DNA from: Rhizophagus irregularis
Lineage: Eukaryota > Glomeromycota > Glomeromycetes > Glomerales > Glomeraceae
Direction: 5' to 3'
Assembly (NCBI RefSeq): GCF_026210795.1
Contig: NC_089438.1
Location: 1,757,501-1,821,500 of the forward strand
Length of the DNA: 64,000 bases
A model generated the notes under the pieces. It worked only from the letters and a program-made list of their open reading frames with translations, was not told the origin of the DNA and made no database searches. Positions 8,791 to 20,890 of the stretch are shown piece after piece. The position numbers and the translations under genes are program-made. How positions within the stretch are numbered: position 1 is the first letter of the stretch; the number at the start of each line of letters is the position of its first letter.

Positions 8791-11190
8791 CTAGTGAGGA
8801 AAGCCTGGATCTAATTTTAGTGTTTTCGGTTTTCCTATTTTTAAAATAAATAAATAAAATAAGACAACAAATATTGATAACGTTTAATCAAATAAAATAT
8901 TTACCATTATTTCCATTATTCTCATAAGAATTATTTAATAATTCTTCGATCTTTCTCTTGGTTCCAAGTAATTTGGATTTACTACTAATATAAATAGTAT
9001 TTTGTTGAAGATTTTATTTTGAATTATTGAATTTATTAATAAAATATTTTTAATTTTAAATACCTTTCAATGTCTACATCTAATACTACTTCTATTGAAG
9101 TGTAATCTATCAAAAAAAGAAATTTAACTTATTATCTAAAGATGACTATTATTAAAATAGTATAATACACATACCATTTGAAGAATTGATAGATGAACAT
9201 TTAGTAAATATAGATGAGCATTTTGAAATGTAAGAGCTTATTGGTCTACTTGTATAAATAGCTTTTGGATGAGGCTTTTCACTAAACTTGGGACCAAGCT
9301 TCTTTGAATTTATTAACTCTTTTTTTTTTAATTCAGCTTCAGAATATGATAATTTATAAGACCAATCATTACAAAAATCAAAAATTTCCCTTGCAGAAGG
9401 TCTTTTTTTAGGATCAGAATCCCAATACCTTTTCATTACATTAGCATAATGTTTTGGTGTATCTTCTGTAATTTCAGGTCGTACACCATCAATAATATTA
9501 TAAATAAGTCTATGATCATGTTCAACATTAGCAAAAGGCTTACAACCTGTTGTAAGTTTCCACATAATCATACCCAGACTATAAATATCAGATTCTTTAG
9601 AAAATGTAGACCCTTTAAATATTTCTGGTGCAATATAAGGTATTACGCCATAAATTTCATTATTCGATAAGATATCATTTGCATGTCGTGATAATCCTAG
9701 ATCTCCTACGGCATATTCAATATATGAGCTATCATTATTAACCAATATGTTTCCACTGTGTAAATCTCGATGTATGAAATTTTCATCATGAATAGCAAAG
9801 AGTCTAAAATAAAATTAATAAATAAGTTAGTATTACGAGTTAATCATTTACCAATGTATTAAAAATATAAATACCCTCTTGAAATATATACTAAAATAGT
9901 TATTTTTTTTCCCCAATTAATTTTTGTAAATTCCTTCTGTAAATATTTATGTAAATCTCCTTCTGATGCATATTGCATGACTAATATATAATCATCCAAT
10001 TTGGGATCTTTTGTATAACCATAAGTTTCAATAAGACCATAATATATTTCATAACAACAATGATAATTCGATTTTAACTATAAATTTCAAGATTAAAATT
10101 AAAATATTTTACAAACATTAAATAAAATAAATAAGATTTTTAAAGAATTTACCTCATCCAAAAAACATTTGTTGCTTTTAAATCTTTTTAAAATGACATT
10201 TTTAGTCCGATTTAACCAAGTTGCTTGATATACGATACCATATCCTCCTTTTGCTATTCTTTTTACATTTGTAAATTGAGAATATGGTATATATTTCAAC
10301 ATTTGTGATCTATTTATTGATAATTTTTCACATATTTCGAATGGAACGAAATACTTATCAATATTTTTTACATCGTTAGCAAATTTAGCTATTTCCGATT
10401 CATATCTTACATTAGAAAGAAAATCATATAAATCACTATACCCACTAATAATATTTGTGATATCAAAAATAATGGTTGATACTCTTTTGCATTTTTTACA
10501 TTGTGATTGATTTGTATATCCAAAAATAATATTTGTTATTAAACAATATCTACATCCGATAACAAATACGAAACAATCCCCACAATACTTTTGACAGTTT
10601 GATGTAAATACTAATTTTTTAGAACAATAACAATGAGTTCTATTTTCCCAAAATGGCAAATAAATAATTGAAATAAGTTTTTTAGTCAAGGTTGATTCTA
10701 TACGTCCGGAAGATATTAGATAACAATTTGAACATAATTTAAGTATAATCGAACAATAACGAGATAATAATTTTCCACATAGTTTACAATATTTTTCACC
10801 TTTAATCACGTTTTTGCAATACACATCATACGGATAAGAATAATAACCAGGTATTTGTTTAAAACATAATATTATTAAACAATTTCTACAGCGGTTTTGA
10901 ATACTTTGTAGTACTTTTATTCTACTTATTTCATGTTCATTACATTTTAAGTCCTTTGTGAATAAATAGTCCAAGTATATATTGTTATCGGTTATATTAG
11001 TTAAATAACTCGATAAACACGTTTTGCAATATTTTTGATTACTTAAAAGCGTTTTCATGTATTTTTCTCCACAATGAATACAATTTTCATCATCCTTATC
11101 AAAAGAAACAAAAAAAATTGGTACGGAACTAGATTTTAATTTTGGTGTCGGATCAAAAGAATTTTCATCATTTAATTTTACAAGTTCCAT
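8791..11190 (-). CDS. Protein kinase with cysteine-rich N-terminus (six exons)
   Basis: Exons on the minus strand are 11190-10153, 10077-9875, 9803-9175, 9106-9064, 8984-8905 and 8834-8791, which join in frame to 678 residues. The first 250 residues carry many CxxC pairs (CIHCGEKY, YCKTC, CRNC, YCKLCG, CKKC), suggesting zinc-binding knuckles. The kinase domain follows: glycine loop KGGYG (about 314-318), ATP-binding Lys335 in VILKRF, catalytic HRDLHSGN (Asp427), DLG in place of DFG (Asp448) and APE. All key residues are present, so an active Ser/Thr or tyrosine-kinase-like enzyme is expected. The short C-terminal exons encode SKLLGTKRKIEELLNNS, a tail I recall from expanded Rhizophagus kinase families. 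The closest architecture is that large lineage-expanded family; the substrate is unknown. Confidence 0.85.
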
Positions 11191-12649
11191 TTTATAATAT
11201 TACAGTATAAGTAAATGTAGAAAATTCGACATATTTATAGTTTTTTCAAATTCTTATATAATGAGACGATGAATAGTACTTTGGAAAATTCGATTTTTAG
11301 TTTGGAAATACTTTATAGAAGGTGTTGATCGCATGTCTAACCCTATTTGTAAAAAGTTATAATTTCATTATTCAAAAAATATTTCAGTTCTTTTACGTTT
11401 TGTATAATATCAAACCCGAAAAATTTTAAAATTTGCTCTATTTGTTCTATAAATTTGATCGATATGTGTCGATGCATCCTTATTCACACCATTTTCAATT
11501 CAATTCAATGTTAATAATTTTTTGGCTTTTATTTTATATGTTAATTTTTTTTATCTCAACGATAAATCCTGATTATATATAAACTAGTTCGCCAACATTG
11601 AACATATCATTTCAATTCAAAATTAAAATAATTGGAATTATTTTTTCAATTAATATTCCAAACGAACTCTCAAAGAATTTCTCAAACAAAATTTCTATCA
11701 AATAATGACCCAAACAAACCCTTAAAACAAATCTTTATTAAAAAAAAAATCCAAAACTTCTCTTAAAAAAATTTTTCAAAAAAAATTAAAAAAAAGCAGC
11801 ATTCCCAAACTAAAATTTTCACATGCATGCCTTTTAATTGGTTGTTAAATATGTTACATATCCAAGATACGCTATCAACCTATCAAAATCACAAAATGTG
11901 TTCGCTTTAGTTTGTTCATCCGTTTTTTAAAAAATTATCAAACTATAACTGTAATTTTTTAACCGTAAGTAGCATTCAATCTCTCAGCTAATTAATGAAA
12001 TCACAATGCTCCTTCCACTTAAGTAAATTCAACATATTGATTCAGATCTTATGAAATATTTCTCTTTTTCAACTTCTATTACATGTTATTTTTTTTTTAT
12101 TTAATTTTTAAAAATGTATATAAAAAATAAAAATAGAAAGTGACACAGTAAAATTTTCCTTTAGTTACCTTTTTGATTTATATGTAATTTTACAAATTTC
12201 TATTGATGAATAACTGTCTCTAGTCAAATCTTGCATGGCGATGTTCACCATTAACTTGATGATTAACCAACTTTGAGATCGTTGCTGTCACATTAAATTT
12301 TCTGGTATCTATTTATTTTATGTTTTAATAATAATTCCATTATCCCGATGACTTTGAATTATTTATTAAGGAGACCAGCACAAAAAAAAAATTGGAATTC
12401 CTATGGAAATTATTATAATCAAAAGTCGCTTCGCACAAATTTACAAATTTATAATTTATATACATTAGCAACAAGATATATTCATTATAAATGCAATATA
12501 TACACAAAATAAGCTTAACCCGAGGAAGAAACTTTATTGATATTTATGATATATTACAAAAAAACTAAGATTAACTACATAAATTACAAATTGTCAACAA
12601 TATAACTACTGTATATGATAATATATATATCCGCATCTTTAATAAGTGC
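11191..12649. other. Intergenic between kinase and hypothetical gene; no gene seen
   Basis: This is the upstream region of the kinase (promoter side) and the downstream flank of the gene ending at 12650. It is poly-A and poly-T rich, with no credible open frame. A pentadecamer-scale sequence, TAGTTACCTTTTTGATTTA, occurs both near 7903 and near 12163, so it is a dispersed repeat. Nothing else is supported. Confidence 0.4.
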
Positions 12650-13399
12650 TTAACTATTTATTTTACTTTCTTCTTTTTCTTCTTGAACGTCATCTCCATT
12701 CGAAATCGTTTTATCATCTATAAGCTTCGAGTTTAAAATCTTTTTATCATCAGTCTTACAACTTGAGGCAGAATTGTAAATATCGGAAATCCTTTTGATA
12801 GTATCATCAACACTGTCCCCACAGTTTTCTGCAAATTCGCTAAAGTAATAGGTCAACTCGTCGTTAGAGAGTTTGTTACGGTCTAAGATTGACTTGCTAA
12901 AGACATAACAGAATGCGCTCTCAACATTACTTAAGACACCGCTAGAGGAGAATTTATAGTACCAAATGCGGATATCAATGCGAACGAGAGCATTGTTTTG
13001 TAATAAGATATAATCGAATGCTTGTTCAGATTCACCGATAACGTTGTTTCTAAATAAGGAATCAATCCCCGCAGAAATAAGTTCTTTGCACACGTCAACG
13101 GTTTTAAGTTTCTTTTTGCCGTCATTCTGGTCCGTAGGAAATAGAATGTCAATAGCATCTTTAATAGATTTATCAACTCCTTGATCAACATTAAAAAAGC
13201 TACGCCTATCGCGAAAAATGAGCTAGTCTGGAGTGGAGGGATCTAAAGACATACATGTATTTTCAATTGATTCCTCGAACAATTTCAGCTTCGTGTCTAC
13301 GGTTTGTTTGAGGAAATTAAATTGCTCTTTGATCTTGGCTTTGGCTTCATCATCATCTAGGGATTCAATTAATTCAAAAACTTGACTAACAAATAACAT
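12650..13399 (-). pseudogene. Hypothetical 249-codon gene with one in-frame TAG
   Basis: From an ATG at 13399 (MLFVSQVFELIESLDDDEA) a single frame runs to the stop at 12650. It is interrupted only by a TAG at 13225-13223, after codon 58 (between PSTPD and LIFRDRR). Codon content, acidic and amphipathic N-terminus and acidic C-terminus look protein-coding on both sides of the stop, and no intron explains it. The second part contains WYYKFSSSGVLSNVESAFCY and a Ser/Asp/Lys-rich tail ending EEKEESKINS. I do not recognise the family. Possibilities are a recent pseudogene (a single C-to-T or G-to-A change makes TAG), a sequencing error, or a shorter protein started at the internal Met of the second part (13093). 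Confidence 0.6.
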
Positions 13400-16139
13400 G
13401 ATTAATTATTTTACGTATTAAGTGAATTTCCATAGGGTATTTATAATAATTTGGTATAATAACGGGTTATTTAAAAAGTGCGTTTATCGAAAGTTGTCCA
13501 TCCTTACCATATTCTTTTCGGATCAACATTTTCATGCGACTAATGAAATCAATGAAATCTTGACCATCGAGATCGCCAGTTATTGGTTTTATGAATAAAA
13601 AATTTTTTCCTTTTTAAAAATATCAGTAACAATGAAAACTTATTGAATCAATTATAAATATTATTCTCAATAGAAAAAAGTGGCCTTTTACATAATTTTG
13701 TTTTAGAAATACGATACCAAACTATCAAACACGAGATTAGATGACAATTATCATAATATCTAACGTTCAATCAGCGGGATTATTTATTTTCTCATGAGAA
13801 AATCATTCATATTTAGGATGTGAATAGTACCGGGAACTCTCTCATGATCATTATTATGATTTTTAAAATTGTACGGTACTTTTAATTGTGAAGTATTGAT
13901 TTGGTTTTGATCTTTGTTATTTATAGTAAAGTTTTGATTTCTTATCTTTTTCAAATTCAGGTTACTGACATAATTTGATTTGTTATTTAATGATTAAAGT
14001 AAATGATTAAAGTAAAAAATGTTTATTTCAATGATAAGTATGTGAAAGTAATGCATATATCCTTCTTTAATATAAATTGTATTAAGATTTAGAATATTAG
14101 AAGGTTAATATTGTCAATATTTAGTAATGTTTTTCTGTAAATAGTGAAATAGTGAAGATAAGCAAATTTTCGCGTACTGCAACACAAACATTTAGATAAA
14201 GTTTGTTTAATACGTTACATTTAATGATTATGATTTACTGTATATTCATTCACTTACATTTGTACACAAAGTCTAAAATTCTTTTTTTTCTTTTTTTGCG
14301 TACTTTATTGATTTAACATGAGCAGATACAATGTTTCTGTCATATACACCTTTTGACTAATGTATAAAATCAATTTAACCTGTTCTAAAAGTATCTAGAA
14401 CGGCGGTACTAAAAATCTTTTGTACAGAACTACAGAACGCGTCCTTATTCACAAAATTTATGTAAATATTATATAAACATAATAAATTACTTACAATCTG
14501 AATAATTTTTTAAATAAAGAATTTAATTAGTTTAAGTTACATGTAAATATATATAAATATAATAAGAATTAAATAAATAAATATAATAATATAATTAATA
14601 AAATTTTGGTGATATTTAAATAATTTGATTGTGTAACATAGAAATGCCTGCGCCTGATCTATTTCCGTTAAAAATAATTCGTTCCCGTTGAAGATTTTTT
14701 ATGGACTAATCCGTTGATCAGATTTTTATATATATATATATATATTTTTACTAACTAGAGGACAGCGAAACGTGTCGCCGCCAGTTAAAAATCTTTAAAT
14801 GAATACTAGCAGTGACCCGTTGTTTCGCACCCATCGAATGTGTAATTATCTAATTTAAAAATAAAATAGTATTTACCTATACCTATATGTTACTATTTTT
14901 ATTATTATATTTTTAATACAATTATTAAATAAAATAAAAGATAAAAAATTAAATTATTTCATACACAAACATTTTCTTTTTTTTTAAAAAAAAAATCCCT
15001 TTATTGATTCTTCAACTTCTTTTTCTTTTAATTTCGTTTTTTCAAAATTGTCTAAAAATATTAAATGATTTCGAAAATTTTGAATTGTCTAATTCTATCC
15101 TTTTCAAATTTTTTTCGTATTTCAAGATGGAATTTTCATTCTTTGGTCGATTCACTGCTTGTGTTTTGTCTTTCTTTTTCGTGAAATCAAAATTTTATTT
15201 TCCATCTCTTCCTATTAAATGTTTTTAATAAAAAAGATATCTTTTAATGGTAATTTATATTTTTGTGTAAAAAGACTATATGTTTAACTTCTTATCATAT
15301 TGTTTTGTCAATTATTTCATCCTTTAACCATATTTTTTTCTCTTAAAAAAAAAAAATTTGGTCAATTGATCAATTATATGTAAAAAGGTAAATCTCATTT
15401 AAGAATGAGTAATTTGCCTAAATATAAAGGAGTGAAAAGAATAGCTATTTATTTAATGTTTGCACCAAATTTTTGTCTTTTTACTATTGTATTTATTCGA
15501 TTGAATTTACCGATCAAATTACTTTTAACTAAAAAAAATAGAGAAAGACCTTTACCATGGAATAGCCAATATGTGCGCAGACGCATCTGACTTTTTTTGA
15601 GCCTTATGCTCTCCCTCAGTATTCATAGTGAGCAAGGCATTTGTCCAATTCCTCTCCAAAGAAATAATACCGTAACTCCTTAATATCTCGTATCATACAT
15701 TTTTATTCTGCGTCTACACTTCGGAAATCAAATTCAAATCAAAAAAAATAGACATCAACTCTCGTGCAGATTCTCTATGACCTAAAATCACCATAAAATT
15801 TTAGTCATCCCAAGTTTTTTATTTGGGAAAAATTCAATTTATTATTATGTGTTATGTAATATGGGAATTTATGATAATTTAAATAATATATCCAATAAAT
15901 TAAATTTTTTTCGCAACCTAATGATATCATATTACATCACTTGCATCATTTACTATACAGAAAAATTTATAAATACCTAATCACCTTTACTTTAACAAAC
16001 GTCAACTCACAAAACTTATAATTTACAAAACAAAACTTATATTCGCAAAATTTATATTATAATTCGCAAAATGTCTTTGATGATATATTCCAACTTGGCA
16101 TTCGGATTTTGATGACCGTTGACATAAAATATTTTATCT
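13400..16139. other. Long AT-rich spacer, no convincing gene
   Basis: Open frames at 15004-15228 and 15405-15590 are low-complexity and match nothing I know. Bases 14730-14746 are a TA microsatellite. Near 14750-14845 two related words (ACTAGAGGACAGCGAAACG and ACTAGCAGTGACCCG followed by TTTCGC) resemble decayed transposon ends, but I could not define an element. The rest is A+T-rich without recognisable structure. Confidence 0.4.
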
Positions 16140-16860
16140 CAAGTACTAAAATCCTCTAACGCAGCATATTATCAGCTATTGGTAAAGGAAACGTTTTACT
16201 TTGGAAGGAATACATTAACTATTATCACTAGTCGAATGTATTTAAACAGAAAGCAACATAGACCTTTACATTGTGATTTCAAATTTTTTCAAGCTATATT
16301 TACAGAATAATTTTTAAGAGACAATCTTACAATGCACATTTGGTTAAAAAAGTGCAAAATCTGCATGATGCTATAACTGACATTTATTCTGCTGATAGAT
16401 CACTAATCCGTTGTTTGCACAACAATTACACAAGTATTAGTAACGATTTGATTGAAAATGCAGGTCAATACAGAACAAAACTCGTTATGCCAGCGTCTTC
16501 AAGTTTAATAGAGGGCAAAATGAATGAACTATTCCACTAATGTAGAAGAGAATTTGGAAAAGAAGACCTTCAATTGGAAGAAACCATAAAATATGGAGTA
16601 TGTTTTTTTCATCAATTTTTGTATATTCATCCTTTCGTTAATGGGAATGGAAGAGTGGCCAGGGTACTACTAAGCTATTTGCTATCAAAATTTACTGTGG
16701 TACCACTCTCATTATACACTGGAAAGAAAACACGAGACATTTTTGAGTGAAGCAGACATGACAAGCGGTTCACACTCGTGGCTTTCATACTTGAAAATAT
16801 CCATTTGACTTCATATAAAATATGTGTATTGATGGATATAGATTTTAATGAAACACGCGT
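16140..16860 (+). pseudogene. Broken Fic-domain gene
   Basis: The core frame from 16340 continues through an in-frame TAA at 16538-16540 and then reads the diagnostic Fic motif HPFVNGNGRVAR (family pattern HPFxxGNGRxxR) at about 16633-16668. Upstream, in other frames, MYLNRKQHRPLHCD-type sequence matches the region preceding the Fic core in this family. Downstream, after LYTGKKTRDIF, a frameshift is needed to read SEADMTSGSHS and another to read LVAFILENIH. Fic enzymes transfer AMP or related groups to protein hydroxyls using the motif histidine. Here the motif itself is intact, but at least one stop and two or more frameshifts break the gene, so it is a relic. The frame descriptions were read directly; the family call is by motif. 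Confidence 0.8.
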
Positions 16861-17745
16861 TTACTGCCAGATAAAAATTTCACTTTTTTTTTAATTTGTT
16901 AAATATTTGTAGCTTTAATTATTGTATTGAATATAAATATATTCACAAATAGCTTGAACATATTACAGATACATAAGACGAATGATGGATGATACTAAAT
17001 ATCTGTCTTTATATTAGTATAGATATTTTTCACAATTCATAAAATAGCTTTAAATATCTATAATATATTTTACAAATAAATTTATTAATGCTTCTTGCTT
17101 TCATTGCTTAAGTTCACTGTAAATATTTTTTGTGTGAAAGTAAATTAAGTTATTATATTTTAATACCTTAAATATTTTAGGTAAGTGATTGAAAAGATCA
17201 CAATACAAATAAATAAATAAGAAATTCTTCTATAATTGGCTTTTCACCAGCATAAAATTTCGTAATTATTAATTATCTCCTCATAGAATTTTACAGATAT
17301 AATGGGTAAAATGAACAAATTCCGCTATTTTAATGACATTTGTGAGACTGTATAAACTTACAGTAACCTACGACCATCTATTAAAACGAACAAAAAAACC
17401 CCAAAAACAAATAATACCATTGCAATAAATAAATCAAAACACACAATATATCATCATTACGCTTTGAAGATGAAAATACGTGGAATTTAACTTTTGGCTA
17501 TATTAAACCATAGGAATATAAACATGTCATATGATTACGGGAGATTAATCAAATCTATATCTACCATTTCCCAATTAATAAGCTGAATATTTAACTAAAA
17601 TAAGAAATGTTATACATGATATAAAAACTTTATTATAAACGTTAATGATAATCCTTATTTCTTGAAAAGATATATAATACAAACAAAATTTCAGTTTACT
17701 TGAAATCTCGAAATTTAAAATTAACAAAATTTATAATCAACAAAA
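16861..17745. other. Spacer and upstream region of the DUF427 gene
   Basis: A+T-rich with no credible open frame. The last roughly 150 bases contain AAATTTAAAATTAACAAAATTT-like tracts just before the ATG and are the likely core promoter and leader of the gene at 17746. Confidence 0.35.
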
Positions 17746-18269
17746 ATGCCAAAAGCTGAATGGAATGGAGAAGGTAAATAATTTATAAAATTTGGATTAC
17801 TTTAATTATTATAATTATTATAATAAATTTTCTCATAAAATTCTCCATAAATTTATATTATAAGTTATCGCTGAATCTGATGACTTCCAAGAAGTTGAAG
17901 GAAGTATTTATGTAAGTAATCTTTATAATATTTAAATAATTGTTTTGATAAATTATCTTTATTATAACTATTTCTCGATTAGTTCCCACCGAACAGTGTT
18001 AAATCAGAATTTCTTCAAACAACTAGTCATAATTCAACATGTCCATGGAAAGGAGTAGCTTCATATTACAATATTGTCGTTAATGGTATTTATTAACAAA
18101 TCTTTTTTTTTAAAAAAAAAATTGGTTAAACATCATGATTTATTATTATTATTTTGAATTAGGTAAAACAAATGAAAATGCTGCTTGGTATTATCCTAAA
18201 GCGTTGGAAAAAGCAAAAAATATTGAGAATTACGTTGCTTTTTGGAAAGGTGTTAAAGTAACCAAATAA
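17746..18269 (+). CDS. DUF427 small protein (four exons)
   Basis: Exons 17746-17773, 17865-17911, 17983-18085 and 18163-18269 join to a 94-residue protein beginning MPKAEWNGEVIAES. It shows the DUF427 (NTP_transf_9) pattern: a substrate-pocket-like segment with HNSTCPWKGVASYYNI, then AAWYYPKALEKAKNIENYVA and a final FWKGVKVT. The length is typical for the family, which is a compact beta-barrel-like domain widespread in fungi and bacteria. Its biochemical role is not established. The first exon is only 28 bases. All four introns begin GT and end AG with in-frame joins. A decayed duplicate lies about 1 kb downstream. Confidence 0.85.
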
Positions 18270-18690
18270 ATTTAAAACTTATTTGTGAAGCATTTATTTA
18301 TTTTTTGCTAAATAAAAATGGAAATTATTAACTAACAATTGCGAATAAGTATAATAAGTATATTATTTCCGTAAAATTTTCTGTACATAAAAAGAACATC
18401 CAGGAATAAATATTATACACGTTAGCAATAAAAATTATTTTAAATAAGCAATAATTTAGGCCAAATGACGTTATATACTTTAACATAAATATTATTACTA
18501 TACGTTGGTATTATTAATAAATATTATTTATATCCCGCCACTCAACTTCCAATTAAGTGTTCTGAGTACTGCACATGTTGCAAATTTTACTATCACCATA
18601 GTAGCTCTTCCTACTAGCACGATAAAGTAATTCGAATCTATAATATAAAATCTAACTAATGAAATAAATTTGATTACAAAATAATAACTG

Positions 18691-18713
18691 ATAATAATAA
18701 TAATAATAATAAT
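18691..18713. repeat. ATA trinucleotide microsatellite
   Basis: About seven tandem ATA units between the DUF427 gene and its decayed duplicate. The surrounding 18270-19252 is otherwise A+T-rich spacer without a gene. Confidence 0.7.
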
Positions 18714-19252
18714 GATAAAAATATATGAAAATATACCACTTCTTTAATTTTTAACTTTTTCATATGATATTTATAATTTATAAAAATGTGTTTATAAAAT
18801 AATCTCTTGATGTGTCCTGTCTCATTATAGGTTGTTAAAAGTTAAATATAATTACTCATATGAATAAAAAAAGTACTCATATCAAGTCAACGATATTACA
18901 GTCAACATAAAATGACTCGTGATAGTAATGTTATATTTGCCAAAATGAAAATTATTTTGAAAACTTTTTTTCCATAGTAACTCAGCATTATACTATATTG
19001 CCATGTACATACTGTTTTTATGCCCTGTCCGCTATTTTAAGAATCTTGTGGAATTTTTTCATTACCAGGTTACACAGTTTAGGTATAGTATCGATTTTTA
19101 TGTTAATTCAATACTAAAAAGATTTTAGGAAATCGATTAACTTAATTGTTTACGATTATCATAGATAAATGCGCGCATCTATATATTTTCTTTCCCCTTA
19201 ACAGTCCTACATAGTTATTTACTAAAAAATATGTTTTAATAATCGATAAAAA

Positions 19253-19532
19253 ATGCCGAAAACTGAATGGAACAGCGAAAGTAAATAATTAAAAATTAAA
19301 ATTATTCAAAAAATTAATTTCATAATAATTTTATTATGAATATATAATTATCGCTGAATTTTCAAAATCAAAATGTTGAAGGATATATTTATGTAAGTAA
19401 TCTTATAATAACAAATAATTTTTCTAAATAATAACCTCTAATAATAATAATAATTATATTTTCGATTAATTATTTATAATTTCCATCAAATAGCGTCAAA
19501 TCAGACATCTCCTCATCGCATAACTTTGATTA
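19253..19532 (+). pseudogene. Decayed duplicate of the DUF427 gene
   Basis: The ATG at 19253 begins MPKTEWNSE, matching the start of the intact gene at 17746 (MPKAEWNGE). The splice donor GTAAATAATT follows in the same place. The exon 2-like block (TTATCGCTGAAT to GGATATATTTAT) has lost about two bases relative to the intact copy and shifts frame. An exon 3-like block is recognisable by AATAGCGTCAAATCAGA, then similarity fades and exon 4 is absent. It is a tandem duplicate retaining introns, so it arose by DNA duplication and not by retrocopying. It is not expected to make protein. Confidence 0.75.
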
Positions 19533-20890
19533 AGTAAAAAAGTTTTAAATTGATAGTTGATATCATAACATGAATTTACTCTTAATTTCGCCAAATAGTT
19601 AAATCATGTGCAAATATCTTGTTAGCGAAGCACGTACCCTATTATGTTATGGCTCATGAAGAGATTAAGACTGGATATACCCATCATGTTTTTCAGCATA
19701 TTGTTGTGCTTTGGATAACTCATCATTGACAACTCATTTTCGCATAAAATATCAGGTGGGTTTGATTTTATCAGATTCCTCAATTACTCTAATTCAAAAT
19801 TTCCGTTTTATAATATATATATATTATACAGTATATATATATATATATATGTATATAATGGATTCTATGAAATAAGAAAAAACATCTTAATGCTGAGACT
19901 CGTGTAACCTTCTTGAGGATGTGACGTAGTAAAACTCTTATTTTGGGTCTGCATTTCAAGATAGTTCAAAACTTAATAATCGTAAATTTATTGGTCATTT
20001 TTTCATGTTAATCATTGAGATTTTTGGGAAAAAGATTAGTAAAGATTAGGAAGGATAATTTTAAACGCGTGAACAAATTGTATCACTGTATATATATAAA
20101 TGATAAAACATGTTTAGGATTGTATTATAATATTAAGAAATTGGCAGAAAGAATTACGCAATCTATATTTATAATTATATTTTTTTTTTGTTCTCTTAAA
20201 TTGTATATTTGTTGATTAGAATTGTTTTTTTTTTACGGACAAAAAAAAAGTTTTTCACAAATTCGAATTCGAGTTCTTTTATAATTTGATCTTCAGAAAA
20301 AAAAAATAAAAATAAACTCAGCCAATCACGATTATTAATGTATATAACTTTTATTTATATTTCAATTTTATTATTGGTCATTACTAAACGTAAGGAGCAA
20401 AAAAAAAAAAGCCTTAGAAGAATCCTTTTCTGGTAATTCCCGTTGTGAAAATGAACCAATATAAAAGTTTTCATGTTTATCGATTGTTTTTGTTCCATGA
20501 AAAAGGAAATCTAAAATTTGGGAACAAAAACATCTACATATGATAAAAAGATAAGCCTCCCGATTTTGTTACATAGTACTTGTACTCTTTTTGATCTCAT
20601 GTGATTACAAGGTTCTTTGAAAGTTACAATATAGAAATGATGGAAGAATGTAAAAGAGAAAGGTAATATCACCGACTTGCGCAGTGTGACAAAAGAAGAA
20701 CAAACGATATGACGAACTTTAGACAAAAAAATCATCCATAAATTTACAATTAGGGGTTTACCTACAAAAAAAATTATGTTAGTGTCGTACAAGATAATTC
20801 GCTTATGTTCCACATAATCACAAGATATATATTATATAAATAGGTACTCTTCTGGTCTAATTATCGATTTTTTTTTTATCAAAATCTTAA
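19533..20890. other. Spacer with TA microsatellite and a possible Rep-like scrap
   Basis: Bases about 19818-19856 are a TA microsatellite. At about 19650-19720 a short plus-strand reading (YVMAHEEIKTGYTHHVF) resembles a replication-protein motif, but it is only some 30 codons long. Poly-A and poly-T tracts fill the remainder. The 100-codon minus frame at 20511-20813 has no recognisable domain and is not accepted. Confidence 0.35.

Noticed and set aside
9152-9175. Kinase ending at the stop near 9152
   Set aside because: That end reads through a GT donor at 9174; splicing to 9106 and two further exons gives the family-like tail SKLLGTKRKIEEL.
15004-15590. Two short plus-strand frames
   Set aside because: Low-complexity Phe/Ser/Leu content or no similarity I can support; no introns or neighbours that would make them credible.
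20511-20813. 100-codon minus-strand frame
   Set aside because: No recognisable motif, biased A+T-rich composition and no supporting splice context.
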